From: Sapria himalayana
Lineage: Eukaryota; Streptophyta; Magnoliopsida; Malpighiales; Rafflesiaceae
Assembly: GCA_029783825.1 (NCBI GenBank)
Contig: JAREIK010008093.1
Location: 1-64,000, forward strand
Direction of reading: 5' to 3'
Length of the DNA: 64,000 bases
Below are positions 1-11,898 of the stretch, piece by piece; positions within the stretch are counted from its first letter, which is position 1, and each line of letters begins with the position of its first letter. The notes under the pieces were generated by a model. It was not told the DNA's origin and made no database searches. It saw only the letters and a program-made list of their open reading frames with translations. A program made the translations under genes and the position numbers.

Positions 1-858
1 ATATCAAAATGTCTATATGTCTATAGTTCTCTTTGTATATCTATCTATTGTCAATCTATCTATCTGTCTATTTGCATATCCATCTATTTGGCTATGTGAT
101 GATCTTTGTATATGACTATCTATCTATTTGTCTATCTGTTTATCTACTTATCTATCTATGTGTCTATCAATATATGTATCTATCTATCTGTTTATCTATC
201 TATCTATCTGTCTGTCTATCACTTTATCTATCTATATATCACTCTATCTATCTATCTATTTATATTCTATCTGTCTATTTATCTATTTGTATATCTACTA
301 TGTTTCTACGTGTCTATCTTTCTAACTATCTATTTTTTTATCTATCTACAATGTATATATCTATCTTTCTACCTATCTATATATCTATCTATCTATTGTC
401 TGTCTATATGTCTATATGTAAATCTATCTATATGTATTCTATTTTATGTATTTTTGTTAGTCTATCAATCTCTCTATGTTCTATTTCTCTACTTTTCTAT
501 ATATCAATCTATCAATCTATCTGTCTATCTCTCTGCTTATCTATCTATCTATCTATCTTTCAATCTATATATCTATATTTCTCTCTATCTATCTTTATAT
601 TTTTCCACCTTTCTATCTGGCTACCTATCTATATATCTATCTATATATCTATCTTTATTTCTATATATCAATCTATCTGTATTTCTATATAATTGTATAT
701 ATGTCTATCTACCATTCTAGCTATCTAGCTATATGTTTATCTATTTCTATGTGTTTAAGTCTCTATATATTAATATGTATATCACATTATATATCTATCT
801 GTCTATTTATCTATATATATATATATTTATATTTCTGTCAACCTATCAATCTATCAAT

Positions 859-908
<50 letters not shown>

Positions 909-992
909 GTATGTATCTATATCTATCTCCATATCTCTCTATTAGTATATATATCCAGATAAATATCTATTGATCTATCTATTTATTTATCT

Positions 993-1027
<35 letters not shown>

Positions 1028-2166
1028 AATCTATAAATTTATTGATCTACCTATCTTTCTACAAATCTATATGTCAATCTTTCTAACTATCTATATTTCT
1101 ATGTATCTATCTATTTCGCAATATGTCTATTTTTCTATTTGTCGATATGTTTATCTATCTATTTATCAATTTATTTATCAATATATTTGGTTATTAGTCT
1201 ATCTATTTATATCTCTATATCTATCTCAATCTAACTATCTGTCTTTCTATCTATTTGTCTATAAATATATTTATTTGTGTATCTGTCTATTATTCTCTAA
1301 ATGTACCTATCTATTTGTCTATCTTTCTATAAGTATATCTATAAATCTATCTATTTGTCCATTTGTCAATTTATTAATTTCTCTATCTATCTATCTATCT
1401 ATTTTTCTATCTATCATCTGTCAATATTTTTATTTGTTTATCAATAAATCAATCTATCTATCTATGTATATATATCTATCTATCTTTCTATTTCTTTATC
1501 TAACAAAATATCTACCTATATATATATATATATATATATCTATATCTATTTGTCCTTCTAATCTATCAATCTATCTGATACATCTAATAATCTTTTATCC
1601 AACAATCTGCCTAGCTATTATCTATTTATCTATCTATTTGTATAACTTTCTCTTTATCAATTAGTCTATCTATCTATATATCTATCACTATCTGTCTATA
1701 TGTCTATTTATCTATATGTCTATTTGTATATCTTTCTATTTGTGTATCTATTTATCTGTATACCTCTCTATTTATCTATAGTCTATTTGTGTATCTATCT
1801 ATCAATCTCTATATTTGTATACATATCTATCTGTCTATATCTCTATTTATCTATATGTCTTTCTGACTATCTATCTATTTGTCTATATGTTTAGCTCTCC
1901 ATTTTTCAATCAATCAATCTTTTAATATATATAACTATTTATTTGTTTATTTTTCTGTATGTCTATCTATCTATTTGTCTATTTTTTTTATCTTTTTATC
2001 TGTCTCTTTGTCTATATGAATATCTATCTAAATGTATATCTTTCTATCATTTTTGTCTATCTATGTTTATGTCAATCTCTTTATCTATATATATGTTTTG
2101 TGTATATATATATATACACAAAACATATATATATATCTTTCTATTTTTCTATCTTTTTGTTTATTT

Positions 2167-2202
<36 letters not shown>

Positions 2203-2884
2203 AAGTATCTATCTATCTATCTTTCTATTGTCTATCTATTAATCTATGTATCTATCAAACTATCTTTTATTGTATCTATATATCTATCTATCAAACAATA
2301 TGTCTTTTCTATCTATCTATCTATTTGTATATATATATATATATATAACTATAACTATCTATCTATCTATTTTTCTATCGATTTATTTGTCTATCTAACT
2401 AAATATCTATCTATCTATCTGTCTATTCATTTATGTGTTATCTATCTATCTATCTATCTTTTTATGTCCATCTATCTATCTGTATATGTTTTTATTTGAC
2501 TATTTGTCAATATATTTATCATCCTAATTGTATATTTGTCTATCTATCTATCTATCTATCTATATATTTGTCTGCCTATCTGTCTATTTATCTATCTATC
2601 TATCATTCTCTCTTTCTATCTTTCTATCTGTCTAACTATTATACTATCTATTTGTCTACCTATCTATCAATTTATCTATCTATTTATATATTTATCTATT
2701 TGTCTATTTATTTATCTATTTATCTATCTCTCAATCTCTCAAACTCACTATCTATCAATTTGTCTATGTCTATCTATCTATTAGTCTATCTGTCTATCTA
2801 TCTATCTATCTATATGTCTATCTAAATATCTGACTAATTATCTATCTGAATATCTGACAATTTATCCATCTGAATATCTATCTA

Positions 2885-2939
<55 letters not shown>

Positions 2940-4605
2940 ATCTATCAATCTATTTATCTATCTATCAGTCTATTTGTCTATCTCTCTAACTAATATTTTA
3001 TCTATCTATCTATCTATGTGTCTATCTATCACTCTATCAATATATCCTTCTCTTTGTCTATGTATATATCTATTTCTCTACCGATATGTCCATATCTCTA
3101 TGTGTGTATCTGTTGAAATGTCTCTCTTTATAAGTCTAAGTGTCTATCTGTATATATATGTCTATCTATCTATCTAACTATCTTCCTTTCTATCTATCTA
3201 TCTAACGATCTTCCTTTATATCTATGTGTGTTTTTTTCTATCTCTTTATCCATCAATAAATCAATCATTCTATCTATCTATATATCTTTCTATGTATATG
3301 TATATTGGTCTATATAGCTATTTGACTATCTATCTATTCTTTATCTGTCTGTCTAACTATCTATATGTTCATTTTTATATCTATCTATCTATCTATCGGC
3401 CTTTCAATCTATTTGTATATATGTCTATTTGATTATCTATATATTTGTCTATTTTTTTATCAATATATCTATCTATTTATCTGTCTATCTAACAATCTAT
3501 CTTATATGTATATCTTTGAATTTGTGTATCTATCTATTTATCTTTCTGTCTATAGATCTATCTGTCTATCTATATATATTTATATTTTTCTAACTCTCTC
3601 CATCTATCTCTATTTATTTATCAATTTATATATCTCTATTTATTTATCAGTCTATCTTTCTATCTTTCTATCTTTCTACCTATATATTTGTGTATCTTTC
3701 TATCAGTCAATTTATCTATCTATCTATCTATTTATCTATTTGTATATCTGTATATAATTCTATCTATATTTATGTTTATATATTTATTTATCTATCTATC
3801 AGTCTATCTTTCTATCTTTTTATATATTTATCAAACTATCTATTTATCTATCTTTAGGTCTATCTATCTATCTATCTGTCTGTCTGTCTGTCTATCTATC
3901 TATTTCTCTATCTTTATATCTCTTTATATATATGCCTGTCTATTTAAATATTTATTTATCTATCTATCTATCTCTCTATATATCTATCTATCTATCTATT
4001 TATCTATCTATATATGTTACTACTTATCTTTCTATTTTTCTATATTTCTGTCTGTTTATCTATCTATCTATGTATGTATGTCTATATATCTATAATTCTT
4101 TCTATCTATCTTTTATCTGTATATCTATCTATCTATCTGTCACTTTGTTTATTTATTTATCTATCTATCTATCTATCTTTAAATATGTCTATCTATGTAT
4201 TTATCTTTATGTCTATCAATATATCTATCTATCTAACGATATGTTTATTTGTCTACCTATTTGTCTATATATCTATATTTTTATCTAATTATTTTTCAAT
4301 CTATGTTTCTATCTATTTGTCTATCTTTCTATCTATCTATTTGTTCTTAAATCTATTTGTTTATCTATCTATCGCTTTATCAGTCTATTTGTCTATATGT
4401 ATATCTTTTTATCTATCTATGTGTCTATGTGTCTTTCTGTCTACCTATTTATCTATCTTTCTATCTATTTGACTATCTATCTATCTAACTATCGATCTGT
4501 GTGTCTGTCTATCTATAAGTCTATAGGTCAATCTATCAATCTATCTATATATATATATCTATCTATCAAACTATATATCTTTTTATCTATATGTCTATTT
4601 ATCTA

Positions 4606-4641
<36 letters not shown>

Positions 4642-5635
4642 CATATCTATCTATCAATCAATCTATCTAGTTATCTATCAATTTATGTGTTTGTGTGTGT
4701 GTGTGTATCTATCTATTGTCTACTAATCTATCTATTTATCCATTTGTCTTTCTTTATATTTCTCTAACAATCTATCTATATATCTATCTATCTATCAGTC
4801 TATCTATCTATTTATTTATCTATCTATCTCTATATTTGTATATCTATCTATCTATCTATATGCCTATTTATCTTTTTATATATTAGTATATATGTCTATC
4901 TTTTTATCTATCTATCTATCTATCTCTATTTGTATTTGTCTATTTATCTATTTGTGTATATATCTCTCTGTCTATCTGTCTATCTGTCTATCTATTTGTA
5001 TGTATATGTTTCTATTCCTCTATTTATCTATCTATCTATTTTTATATCTATCTATCAATATATCAATCTATTTATCTGTCTTGTTGTCAATCAATCAATC
5101 AATCTTTCTATTTATTTATCTATCTACCTACCTACCTACCTATCTATCTATATGTATATCTTTCTATCTATCTATCTATCTGTATATCTGTTTGTCTATC
5201 TATTTATATATCCATCTATCTATATTTTTTTTTATCTATCTATCTATCTATCTATCTATGTGTCTATTTATTTATTTTTATATCTATCTATCTATCATTC
5301 TATGTATTTTACTCTATGTCTATCTATGTATATGTGTATCTATCAACCTTTCTATCTATTTAGCTATTCTTCTATCATCTATCTATTTTTTATCTATCTA
5401 TCTATCTATTTATCTGTCAATTTGTCTATATGTCTAAATATATATCTTTCTATTTATTTATATGTCTATTGATCGATCTATCTATCTATTTGTCTGTTTG
5501 TCTATCTTTTTACCTATCAATCTATCTATCTGTTTGTCTATCTATCTCATAATCTATTTGTGTATCTATGTATCAGTCTATAGTCTTTCTGTCAATATGT
5601 CTATTTGTCAATCTTTCTTTCTATGTATTGACCTA

Positions 5636-5668
<33 letters not shown>

Positions 5669-6521
5669 CTTTTTTTATATCTATTTATCTGTCTATCTAT
5701 CTATCTTTCTATATGTCTATCTATCTATCTATCTATCTATCTATATATCTATATATCTATATATCTATCTACATGTCTATCTATCTATCTTTCTATATGT
5801 CTATCTTTCTATCTATAAATTTGTCTATCTATCTATATATTTTTTCTCTCTCTCTCTATAATTATCATTCTGTCAATTTGTATATCTAATGAGAACTATC
5901 TATATGTATATCAATCTATCAAACTGTGTATCTATCAATTTGCCTTTTTATTTATCTATATATCTATCTATGTGTCTATATATCTATCTATCCATTTGTA
6001 TATCTGACCATCTATCTATCCGTGTTTGTGACTATTTATCTATTTCTATATCTATCTTGCTATATATCTATCTATTTAAATATTTAGCTCTCTATCTTTC
6101 TATCTCTCTCTAACTGTCTTTCTTTCAATTTTTCTATCTTTTTTTCTATCTAAATATCTTAATATCTATCCATTTATTTATTTATTTATCTATCTATCTA
6201 TTTATTCATATATCAGGCTATATATCTATATATTTATCTGTCTATATTATTATCTATATATCTATCTATCTGTCTATTTATCTAATTATCTATCTATCTA
6301 TCTATCTATCTATTTTTCTAACTATCTATCTATACCTCTTTCTATCTCTCTATATCTCAATTTGTCAATGTGTATAAATGTTTATCTTTTTATTGATCAT
6401 TTGTATATCTATATATCTATCTATATGTATAATTATTTATTTGTATTTCTGGCTATATGTGTATATGTCTATCTATCTATATGTATATTTGTCTATATTA
6501 TCTATCTGTCTGTCTATTTAT
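1..6521 (+). repeat. Degenerate TCTA tetranucleotide array, block 1 (+ polarity)
   Basis: About 6.5 kb of TCTA units with frequent one-base variants (TTTA, TGTA, TCAA, TTTG, TATA), so exact runs rarely exceed five or six units. The T-rich strand is consistently the + strand. Short pure (TA)n blocks interrupt it, for example about 867-896, 1002-1024, 2178-2200 and 2890-2937. Local variants such as TCTATTTG and TCTATCAA recur. No gene, promoter or RNA is visible. The open frames (Tyr-Leu-Ser-Ile repeats) exist because TCTA repeated in any frame gives only TCT, ATC, TAT and CTA; they are not proteins. The array continues beyond the left edge and is interrupted at 6522 by a CACTA-type transposon end. 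Confidence 0.95.
2086..2131. repeat. 46-bp perfect palindrome inside the TCTA array
   Basis: Positions 2086-2108 are the exact reverse complement of 2109-2131, with no spacer. The core arm is TGTTTTGTGTATATA and its complement, flanked by TA repeats. It could form a cruciform or a hairpin. The GTTTTGTG part is not TCTA-derived, so slippage of the surrounding array does not explain it. Confidence 0.85.
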
Positions 6522-6775
6522 CATCACAAGAAAAATCTCAGATATCTAGTGAAAAATCCCTTGCTATATGGAATTTTTCATCGCTAAAACAGTAGAATGA
6601 TGGATCAATGAAAAAAATTTTTCAAGCTAAAGTGCTCGTCATAAAAAATTAATGATAGAAAAATTCCATAGCTAAAATTTTTCCTCCCTTGCTGATTTTT
6701 ATCGTAATTAAGATTTATAGAAAAGTCCCTAGCTAAATTAACAAGGGAAAAATCTATAGCTATTTTAATTCGAAA
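6522..6775 (+). repeat. Left terminal and subterminal region of the CACTA element
   Basis: The end is CATCACAAGAAAA; the second to fifth bases look like a scrambled ACTA. Repeated GCTA-core motifs follow (about 6560, 6584, 6627, 6670, 6690, 6732 and 6757), several preceded by TCCC or AAATT. The segment aligns over about 270 bp with the lone fragment at 37098-37375. It also matches the reverse complement of the terminus at 54380-54580, which defines one end of the family. Confidence 0.75.
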
Positions 6776-6979
6776 ACAATTTTCACTATTTTATTTTTTT
6801 TACAAAAAATTTGATAAGATAATTTTAAATTTTTACATTAAATTGAATTACAACATAAACTATAAACCAATAATTTTAATTAACGAAAAATAAAAGTAGT
6901 TATTAAATAATTCTGATACAATATGTTACATTGTTAAAACAAAAACATAACAAAATTTCATTATATCTTCTTTATCAAT

Positions 6980-7162
6980 TTATCTAATGATACTGCATAA
7001 AGTATAATCTATCCATGAAATTGACTTTGTTTTGTCTTCCCTCCCTCCTTTAGTCACCATCTTTTTGCCGTGACAATGCTGTCTTAGTCGCGCCGCATCA
7101 TATCTAGTGAAAAATCCTTTTACTTTTAAAAGCTTCATATTGGGAACAATGCAGTACCATAT
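6980..7162 (-). pseudogene. Diverged PMT-methyltransferase exon copy, terminal module copy 1
   Basis: On the minus strand, a splice-acceptor-like CAG at 7165-7163 is followed by a frame beginning IWYCIVPNMKLLKVKG. This parallels the start of the better preserved exon at 8819 (IWYRNVPHTKHAEVEG) and then diverges. The minus-strand upstream sequence (7165-7310) matches the sequence upstream of the 8819 copy, including an ACTAGTTTAATTTT-like segment and a GTATATAC palindromic stretch, so the unit duplicated was exon plus upstream intron. The downstream part (about 7075-6985) resembles the corresponding parts of the copies at 52414 and 53952. Non-functional. Confidence 0.6.
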
Positions 7163-7224
7163 CTGTACAAAAATAAAACTAGTCAATCAATTCAAAATAA
7201 ATAAATAATTAAGGTTCAATTTTA

Positions 7225-7320
7225 ATAAATATATAATACTGTTGTATATATGTACATATATACTAGCATTTCATTAGTTACATATATAAAACTACAGTAT
7301 ATACGTACATATTTTCTACC
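7225..7320. repeat. GTATATAC palindromic minisatellite, copy a
   Basis: AT-rich, nearly self-complementary units of the type ACTACAGTATATACGTACATATATAC. The same family occurs at 8875-8975, 20030-20425, 25086-25225, 25855-26060, 52180-52350 and 53700-53890. In four of these places it lies directly upstream of the PMT exon copy. Confidence 0.6.
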
Positions 7321-7395
7321 CTAAAAAATATTTTGTTCTTGAAAATTATGCAATACAACTTATACCTTATGTATATTACTACAATATATATGAAC

Positions 7396-7408
<13 letters not shown>

Positions 7409-7449
<41 letters not shown>
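7409..7449. repeat. (TG)n microsatellite
   Basis: About twenty TG dinucleotides follow a short (TA)n run. This is a simple sequence tract in the captured or intronic DNA of the CACTA element. Confidence 0.95.
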
Positions 7450-7881
7450 ACGTGTGTGTACAAACATACATCAGCATATATGTATAGTTACATATACAGA
7501 GAAATTTACATTTCATAATATATAAATGCATGTATATTCAAAGGTATATTGACTATGTATATATATTATACTAAAAACTCTTGGTATTAGGATGCTTCAA
7601 TTCTTTTATACTATATCTATTATTACTCAATTCACCATAGTTTATATAGTGCAATTATTTTCAAAAAATTATAAAAAGAATTATTTGGAACAATAACTAT
7701 TAAAACTCAATCTCATTTTTGTCCATCATAGAAAATCTTAGAATGATTAATGTATTAAACATGGAGTAATACTACATAAACATATGTATGGAACTAATAC
7801 CCATTCCAAATTGAGCACAATGAAGAATTAAAATCTGCTTACATCTCTCGGGAAAAAAATAGTCAATTAAGTAACCTATAC
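7450..7881. other. AT-rich non-coding stretch in the CACTA element
   Basis: AT-rich sequence without a recognisable gene. It is probably intronic or flanking DNA carried along with the captured fragments. Splice-like signals occur only at its right edge, next to the VPS13-like exon. Confidence 0.5.
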
Positions 7882-8166
7882 CTATGATGTGGCCAGGAAA
7901 GATTCTCTTGCAACCCTAGTGAATAAACTCAGCTTAACTAGATTTATGAGCACAACAACATTAACAAAAACCTAGAGCTCCCTAGCCATAACATCAAATT
8001 CATTGCCAACGAGATCAATTGAAACCAGAGATTCCAAAACATTAGATATCATAAGATCATAGTGCAAGGGAGGAATGACATTAGGCACCTCTGAAATGTT
8101 ATAAACTACACATTCATTAATGATCTGGTATTCACTACTTGATAGAGTTTCCTTTAAGTCGCATAT
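7882..8166 (-). pseudogene. Captured exon of a VPS13-like gene
   Basis: A minus-strand exon-like unit of 95 codons. It is preceded by a TTTCTAG acceptor (8170-8167) and followed by a GTATAG donor (7881-7876). Its frame contains EYQIINECVVYNISEVP and, near the end, INLVKLSLFTRVARE. From memory of the family, this pattern (YQII.ECA..NISE.P.I.PPL followed by ..INLVEL.LY.GVARD.SLA) belongs to the large plant VPS13-like lipid-transfer proteins at membrane contact sites; I could not check this by alignment. The frame has an in-frame TAG after the motif MAREL and another at the very end, so it is dead. Neighbouring exons of the same gene are not visible. The fragment lies between two copies of the PMT exon, which suggests successive captures or rearrangement. 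Confidence 0.5.
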
Positions 8167-8312
8167 CTAGAAACACATTATCAAATGCATAATCCTTTGA
8201 GGAATTCATATAATAATTAAAAAATAAAACATGATGACAATAAACTGAAGCATAAAAATAAGCATCCAAAGCTAAAGGAAAAGCACCATTCTTGTTGTAC
8301 TAGGAAAAAAAC

Positions 8313-8394
8313 TCATTTTTGTTAATTTTTTTCAACAATATCAGTGTCACAATTCATTTTTGTTAAATTTTTTCAACAATATCAGTGTCACAAT
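8313..8394. repeat. 41-bp tandem duplication
   Basis: Two adjacent 41-bp copies, 8313-8353 and 8354-8394, containing the phrase CAACAATATCAGTGTCACAA. They differ at one position in the T-rich part, which suggests a recent local duplication. Confidence 0.9.
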
Positions 8395-8609
8395 TCATTT
8401 ATTTTCATATATGAACCATAAAAATTAAACCAACAATCAAAACAAAATTGAAAATTACAAGTCCATTTATTCTCTGGTTACTTATATTTGGTTCCATTCC
8501 TAAAAATATCAATATATAATATTATTTAGAAAAGAAGGTCTTCAAATCAAAGTTATTCATAGAATGTACACCCATCACACACAAAAAAAAGAGTACCCTT
8601 AAAGCAGCA

Positions 8610-8819
8610 TCAATATGTGATATTTGATGCAATAGATCTCTTTGTTTCTACAATTAGGGAAAGAACGAACTCATTGATGAAGTCGATGTTGTGCAGAGCT
8701 CCATTTTTAAATTGTGTGCAACCACCAAGAAAAGTAAGATATTCACCTGTAACTTTAACCCAATTATGATATCCCTCCACTTCTGCATGCTTTGTATGTG
8801 GAACATTGCGGTACCATAT
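8610..8819 (-). pseudogene. Captured PMT (DUF248) methyltransferase exon
   Basis: A minus-strand exon preceded by a CATACAG acceptor (8826-8820). It reads IWYRNVPHTKHAEVEGYH, then VKVTGEYLTFLGGCTQF, then NGALHNIDFINEF. This is the region just before the SAM-binding motif of plant-specific PMT/QUASIMODO-type putative methyltransferases, Golgi type II membrane proteins linked to pectin methylesterification; family members have a GGGTQF motif here. In this copy the GGG motif reads GGC, and the frame degrades after DFINEF, before the SAM-binding DVGCG motif. It ends at a stop at 8610. It is a fragment of one exon and cannot encode an enzyme. It is the best preserved of four copies in the window (others at 7162, 52414 and 53952). 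Confidence 0.75.
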
Positions 8820-8874
8820 CTGTATGAAAATTAAACTAGTCAATCAAATCAAAATAAATAAATAAATAAGATTA

Positions 8875-8975
8875 TGATTTGATAAATATATAATACTACG
8901 ATATATATGTACATATATACAAGCATTTCACTAATTACATATATAATACTGTAGTATATATATACATATATATGG
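8875..8975. repeat. GTATATAC palindromic minisatellite, copy b
   Basis: Self-complementary AT-rich units (ATACTACGATATATATGTACATATATAC and similar). It lies immediately upstream, on the minus strand, of the PMT exon at 8819, as it does for the other PMT exon copies. Confidence 0.6.
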
Positions 8976-9360
8976 TTGTAATCGGAGATTGAGGCTACAT
9001 GATGCTCATTCACGAGCATCTTGTACAAGTCCTTGAGAGCAGCTCCTAACATCTTCTCTAAACAAGAATCAAAGGTCTATGCCCAATCCAAGCAACCAAA
9101 TCAAATTAAAAACAAAAAAAAAACAAAAAAAAACAAAAAAAAACAAAAAAACAAAAACTTCTATAGCTTAATGTTGTGCCGAACATATTACAAGCTCACA
9201 GAGGATTCAACTACTCGCCTCTTTCTTGTATTTGAGGTCGTAAAGCACCTTATCCAGCTCATAAAACTCTGTTGCAGTAAAATCCACCCCTATGAAAACT
9301 TAAACAGAACAAGCATACAAGATTATTGTCGCACTAACTTATCTGGTGGCCCAGCCTAAT
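8976..9360 (-). pseudogene. Unassigned coding-like fragments on the minus strand
   Basis: Two short peptide-like stretches look more protein-like than the surrounding DNA: one reading EKMLGAALKDLYKMLVNEHH (about 9063-9004) and one reading GVDFTATEFYELDKVLYDL (about 9290-9230). They are separated by an A-rich tract at 9113-9156. I do not recognise the family. Their strand agrees with the neighbouring captured exons, so a further captured gene fragment is plausible. Confidence 0.3.
9113..9156. repeat. (CAAAAAAA)n A-rich tract
   Basis: Several CAAAAAAAA units in a row. This is a simple A-rich repeat between two coding-like fragments on the minus strand; it is not a poly-A tail of an identifiable retrocopy. 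Confidence 0.9.
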
Positions 9361-10180
9361 TCAACCACACCATTTCTATTCAAATTATAAGAGACTTTAA
9401 TTTTTTTTTTGAAACTTTAATCAGTGAGGAGAACAAGCTTCATCACTTCCAGAGCTTCTTTAAAATATTACTCATGCGTACTACTTCTAATATATTTATT
9501 TTTGTAATATTTATATTAATTTTGTGTTTATCTACATTGAGCATTATTTTCTTAGAATCCTCTAATATTTTTATTTTTAATTATATTAAAATAAGTCGTA
9601 CTACAAAAATTAATTTATTAAACCTAAAATTTTTTTGTACATAGGGATACTTAAGATTCAAATTAGAAAGGAACCTTTGAGTTTGGTTATTATTATCTAA
9701 ATTAAAATTATCTAAAATATTAATTTCATTTTTATTTAATTTACTATGATTCATTTTATTAGAAGGAATAAACATGTATATATAGTAGAAAGAAAATATC
9801 TTAGTATTTCATTATACTCTCTTATATCAAAGTAAAATAAAAAAAATACATATAATGTTCCTTACAAAATTAAATCTTCATCATAACATTTTCATTATTT
9901 CATTATTCATTGGACAACATCACTAATATATTTTAAATTTATATAAAATTATAATTTACATACTTTAAAAAATGTAATATTATAAAAATAAAATTGTAAA
10001 AATTAAAAATAGAATAAAAAAAATAAAAAGATACATTTTATTTTAACTTTTGATTTTGAAAATCATAGATAATCATACAAAGAAAAATAGAATATACAGA
10101 AAAAAATATAAATTTTTTTTCTACTTATAAAAATAATTGAATTTTTAAAATTAATTTTTTAATGTTGGATTTGGACTTGA
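9361..10180. other. AT-rich stretch without recognisable features
   Basis: Very AT-rich sequence. One minus-strand open frame (9775-9581) is Asn- and Leu-rich and has the composition expected of AT-rich DNA. I see nothing supportable here. Confidence 0.5.
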
Positions 10181-10660
10181 TAGAATCTAAACGACTGATT
10201 GTCAATGGTTAAGTAATGGCTAGAATAGCCATTGTGTCGAAATTTAATTCATTAATTAATAATCTAAAATGACTATAGGTTGTGACATGCCAACAATCCT
10301 AGATGATGCATCCATCTGGCACGATTAGACACTCATCATTTATAAAAAAGAATATAGTGCATGAGATCGCATGTCGAGCTTGAATTGGGAGTCCAGCTCG
10401 ACCTAACCCATTGCATTAGTAGTTTTAAAACAAACTTGGCACGTGAGATTAGGCTGATAGTTTCAACCTGATCGGTAGCACTCGAGAATGACTTGAACAC
10501 GATTTGTCAACCATGACAAATTTGACCAGGGCAGATTCGTGATTTGGATAATGTCGTGTTGCATGATATTGCGGCACAGGGGGATTCCCTCCAGGATTGG
10601 CACAGCCCATGCAAAATTGCCATGCAGCTAGGCCGCTCAACATATTTTCCACCTCTAATG
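10181..10660. mobile_element. GC-richer insert, possibly a hAT terminal fragment
   Basis: This segment has markedly higher GC content than its surroundings. It ends, at about 10640-10659, in a TTTTCCACCTCTAAT-like sequence similar to the TTTGACACCTCTAAT end of the hAT element at 44607. Internal stretches (TCGTGTTGCATGA, GGCACAGGG) have the feel of the GC-rich subterminal DNA of RICESLEEPER-type hAT elements. No matching opposite end is visible. Tentative. Confidence 0.3.
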
Positions 10661-11009
10661 ACAGTCTAACCTTAGTAGGTTAAAAATTCAAATATTTTGA
10701 TGACATGGCACCCAGTTTTTGTCCCTCAAAAGAACACCAGGAAAAGAAGTTCCATTAAACTTTTAAGTCAATTCACACCCATGAGGTGCTACACTACTTT
10801 TATTAATATTGCCGATGTAAATGCCTTAGGCAGAATCTCACCCAGACAGTTTTGTGTATTACCAAGTTCAATTATGTGGCCTTGTTCCTTTGGCCATCAA
10901 AAAGCACTACGCTACATTTTCATCTAGAGCACAATAGAATTATCTTATCATATTGGAATAACCTTATAAATAGCAATTTAATAAGGGGTTAAGTGCTTAA
11001 TGGATATGC
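10661..11009. other. Unassigned stretch beside the apyrase fragment
   Basis: Moderate AT content. A minus-strand frame contains LGNTQNCLGEILPKAFTSA but is broken by stops, and I cannot assign it. Apyrase coding sequence does not continue here. Confidence 0.3.
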
Positions 11010-11898
11010 CCATTGATAAGAATCTTCTTGAGAACCATCCATAATTGTGACACCATGCATCTCATACTTTAGCCTGCTTCTCTCTCTCAAGGGATCTCTA
11101 AACTTGATCAAAGTGATCAAATAAGCAAATATTGACAGAAAGAAAATATACACTCCATGTAAGAAATAAACAAAACACAAATGAATGCTTACTTCTTGGA
11201 AAATGTTGCCAGATGTATCACCTTCTAGAGCTCTCAATCATGCAGTAACCTACATGAAAATCAAAATGCATAACATAGTAAATAACAAAATCAAATAAAT
11301 GACATCCAAAGAAAAAAGTAGAATTTACCCACCCTAACTCTAACTGGGTTCTTCGGTCGCGGTTCAAAGGCCACAACACCTATAGCTTTATCAAGAAGAG
11401 AAACAAGTAAATTTGCAACGGCATGTGAATCCTTGACATATGCACTCAACCCCATCTTAATCTATAACAAGAACTGAGATAAAAATTAGGAGCTGACATT
11501 AAAATAGTATGATAGATATCATAAATGAACCAATTGATATGTTCTTGTTATACATTGTCCTGAACAATTCAGAGTGGTTTAGTTTCAACAAAAATACTAA
11601 ACAAAGTTAGGTAGCAGTTTAAAAAGGCATGGAGGAGAGATGTAAAACAAAAATAATTTAACAATAGTATACATAAATAGAATCAAAGATGAGAGTGACA
11701 AATTACCTGGACAAATAGTTTAAGACTATTGCCTATAGGAATGAGATCCATGTTATGATCAAAACAGAACATATGCGATCTGCTCCCCGAGCTTTCGGCA
11801 TCAAAAACAATGGCATATCTCTTTAACTCCCATGTTTTCTTTTGACCCATCTCATAATATCCTTGATTCGGTATGAGGAACAACACAAACACCACCAA
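11010..11898 (-). pseudogene. Captured apyrase (GDA1/CD39 nucleoside phosphatase) gene fragment with introns
   Basis: Four exon-like pieces on the minus strand in the correct order. Exon A (11898-11707) starts with a hydrophobic stretch like the N-terminal membrane anchor of plant apyrases and reads [17 protein letters not shown], then [12 protein letters not shown], followed by a GTAATT donor. Exon B (11461-11329) reads GLSAYVKDSHAVANLL. Exon C (11249-11193) reads ALEGDTSGNIFQ and is followed by GTAAGC. Exon D (11097-11010) reads VTIMDGSQEDSYQW. Apyrases hydrolyse extracellular or lumenal NTP and NDP; the conserved phosphate-binding motif DAGSSGS is DAESSGS here (Gly to Glu). The expected TAG-LRA junction in exon C has a stop in place of Gly. 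The rest of the enzyme is missing. Kept introns show that genomic DNA, not mRNA, was captured. Confidence 0.85.

Noticed and set aside
33..6595. Dozens of plus-strand open frames encoding Tyr-Leu-Ser-Ile repeats, with similar ones in all TCTA blocks
   Set aside because: TCTA repeated in any frame has no stop codon, whereas the opposite strand has TAG in every frame. The frames follow the repeat, shift with each indel, and have no alternative signal of coding.
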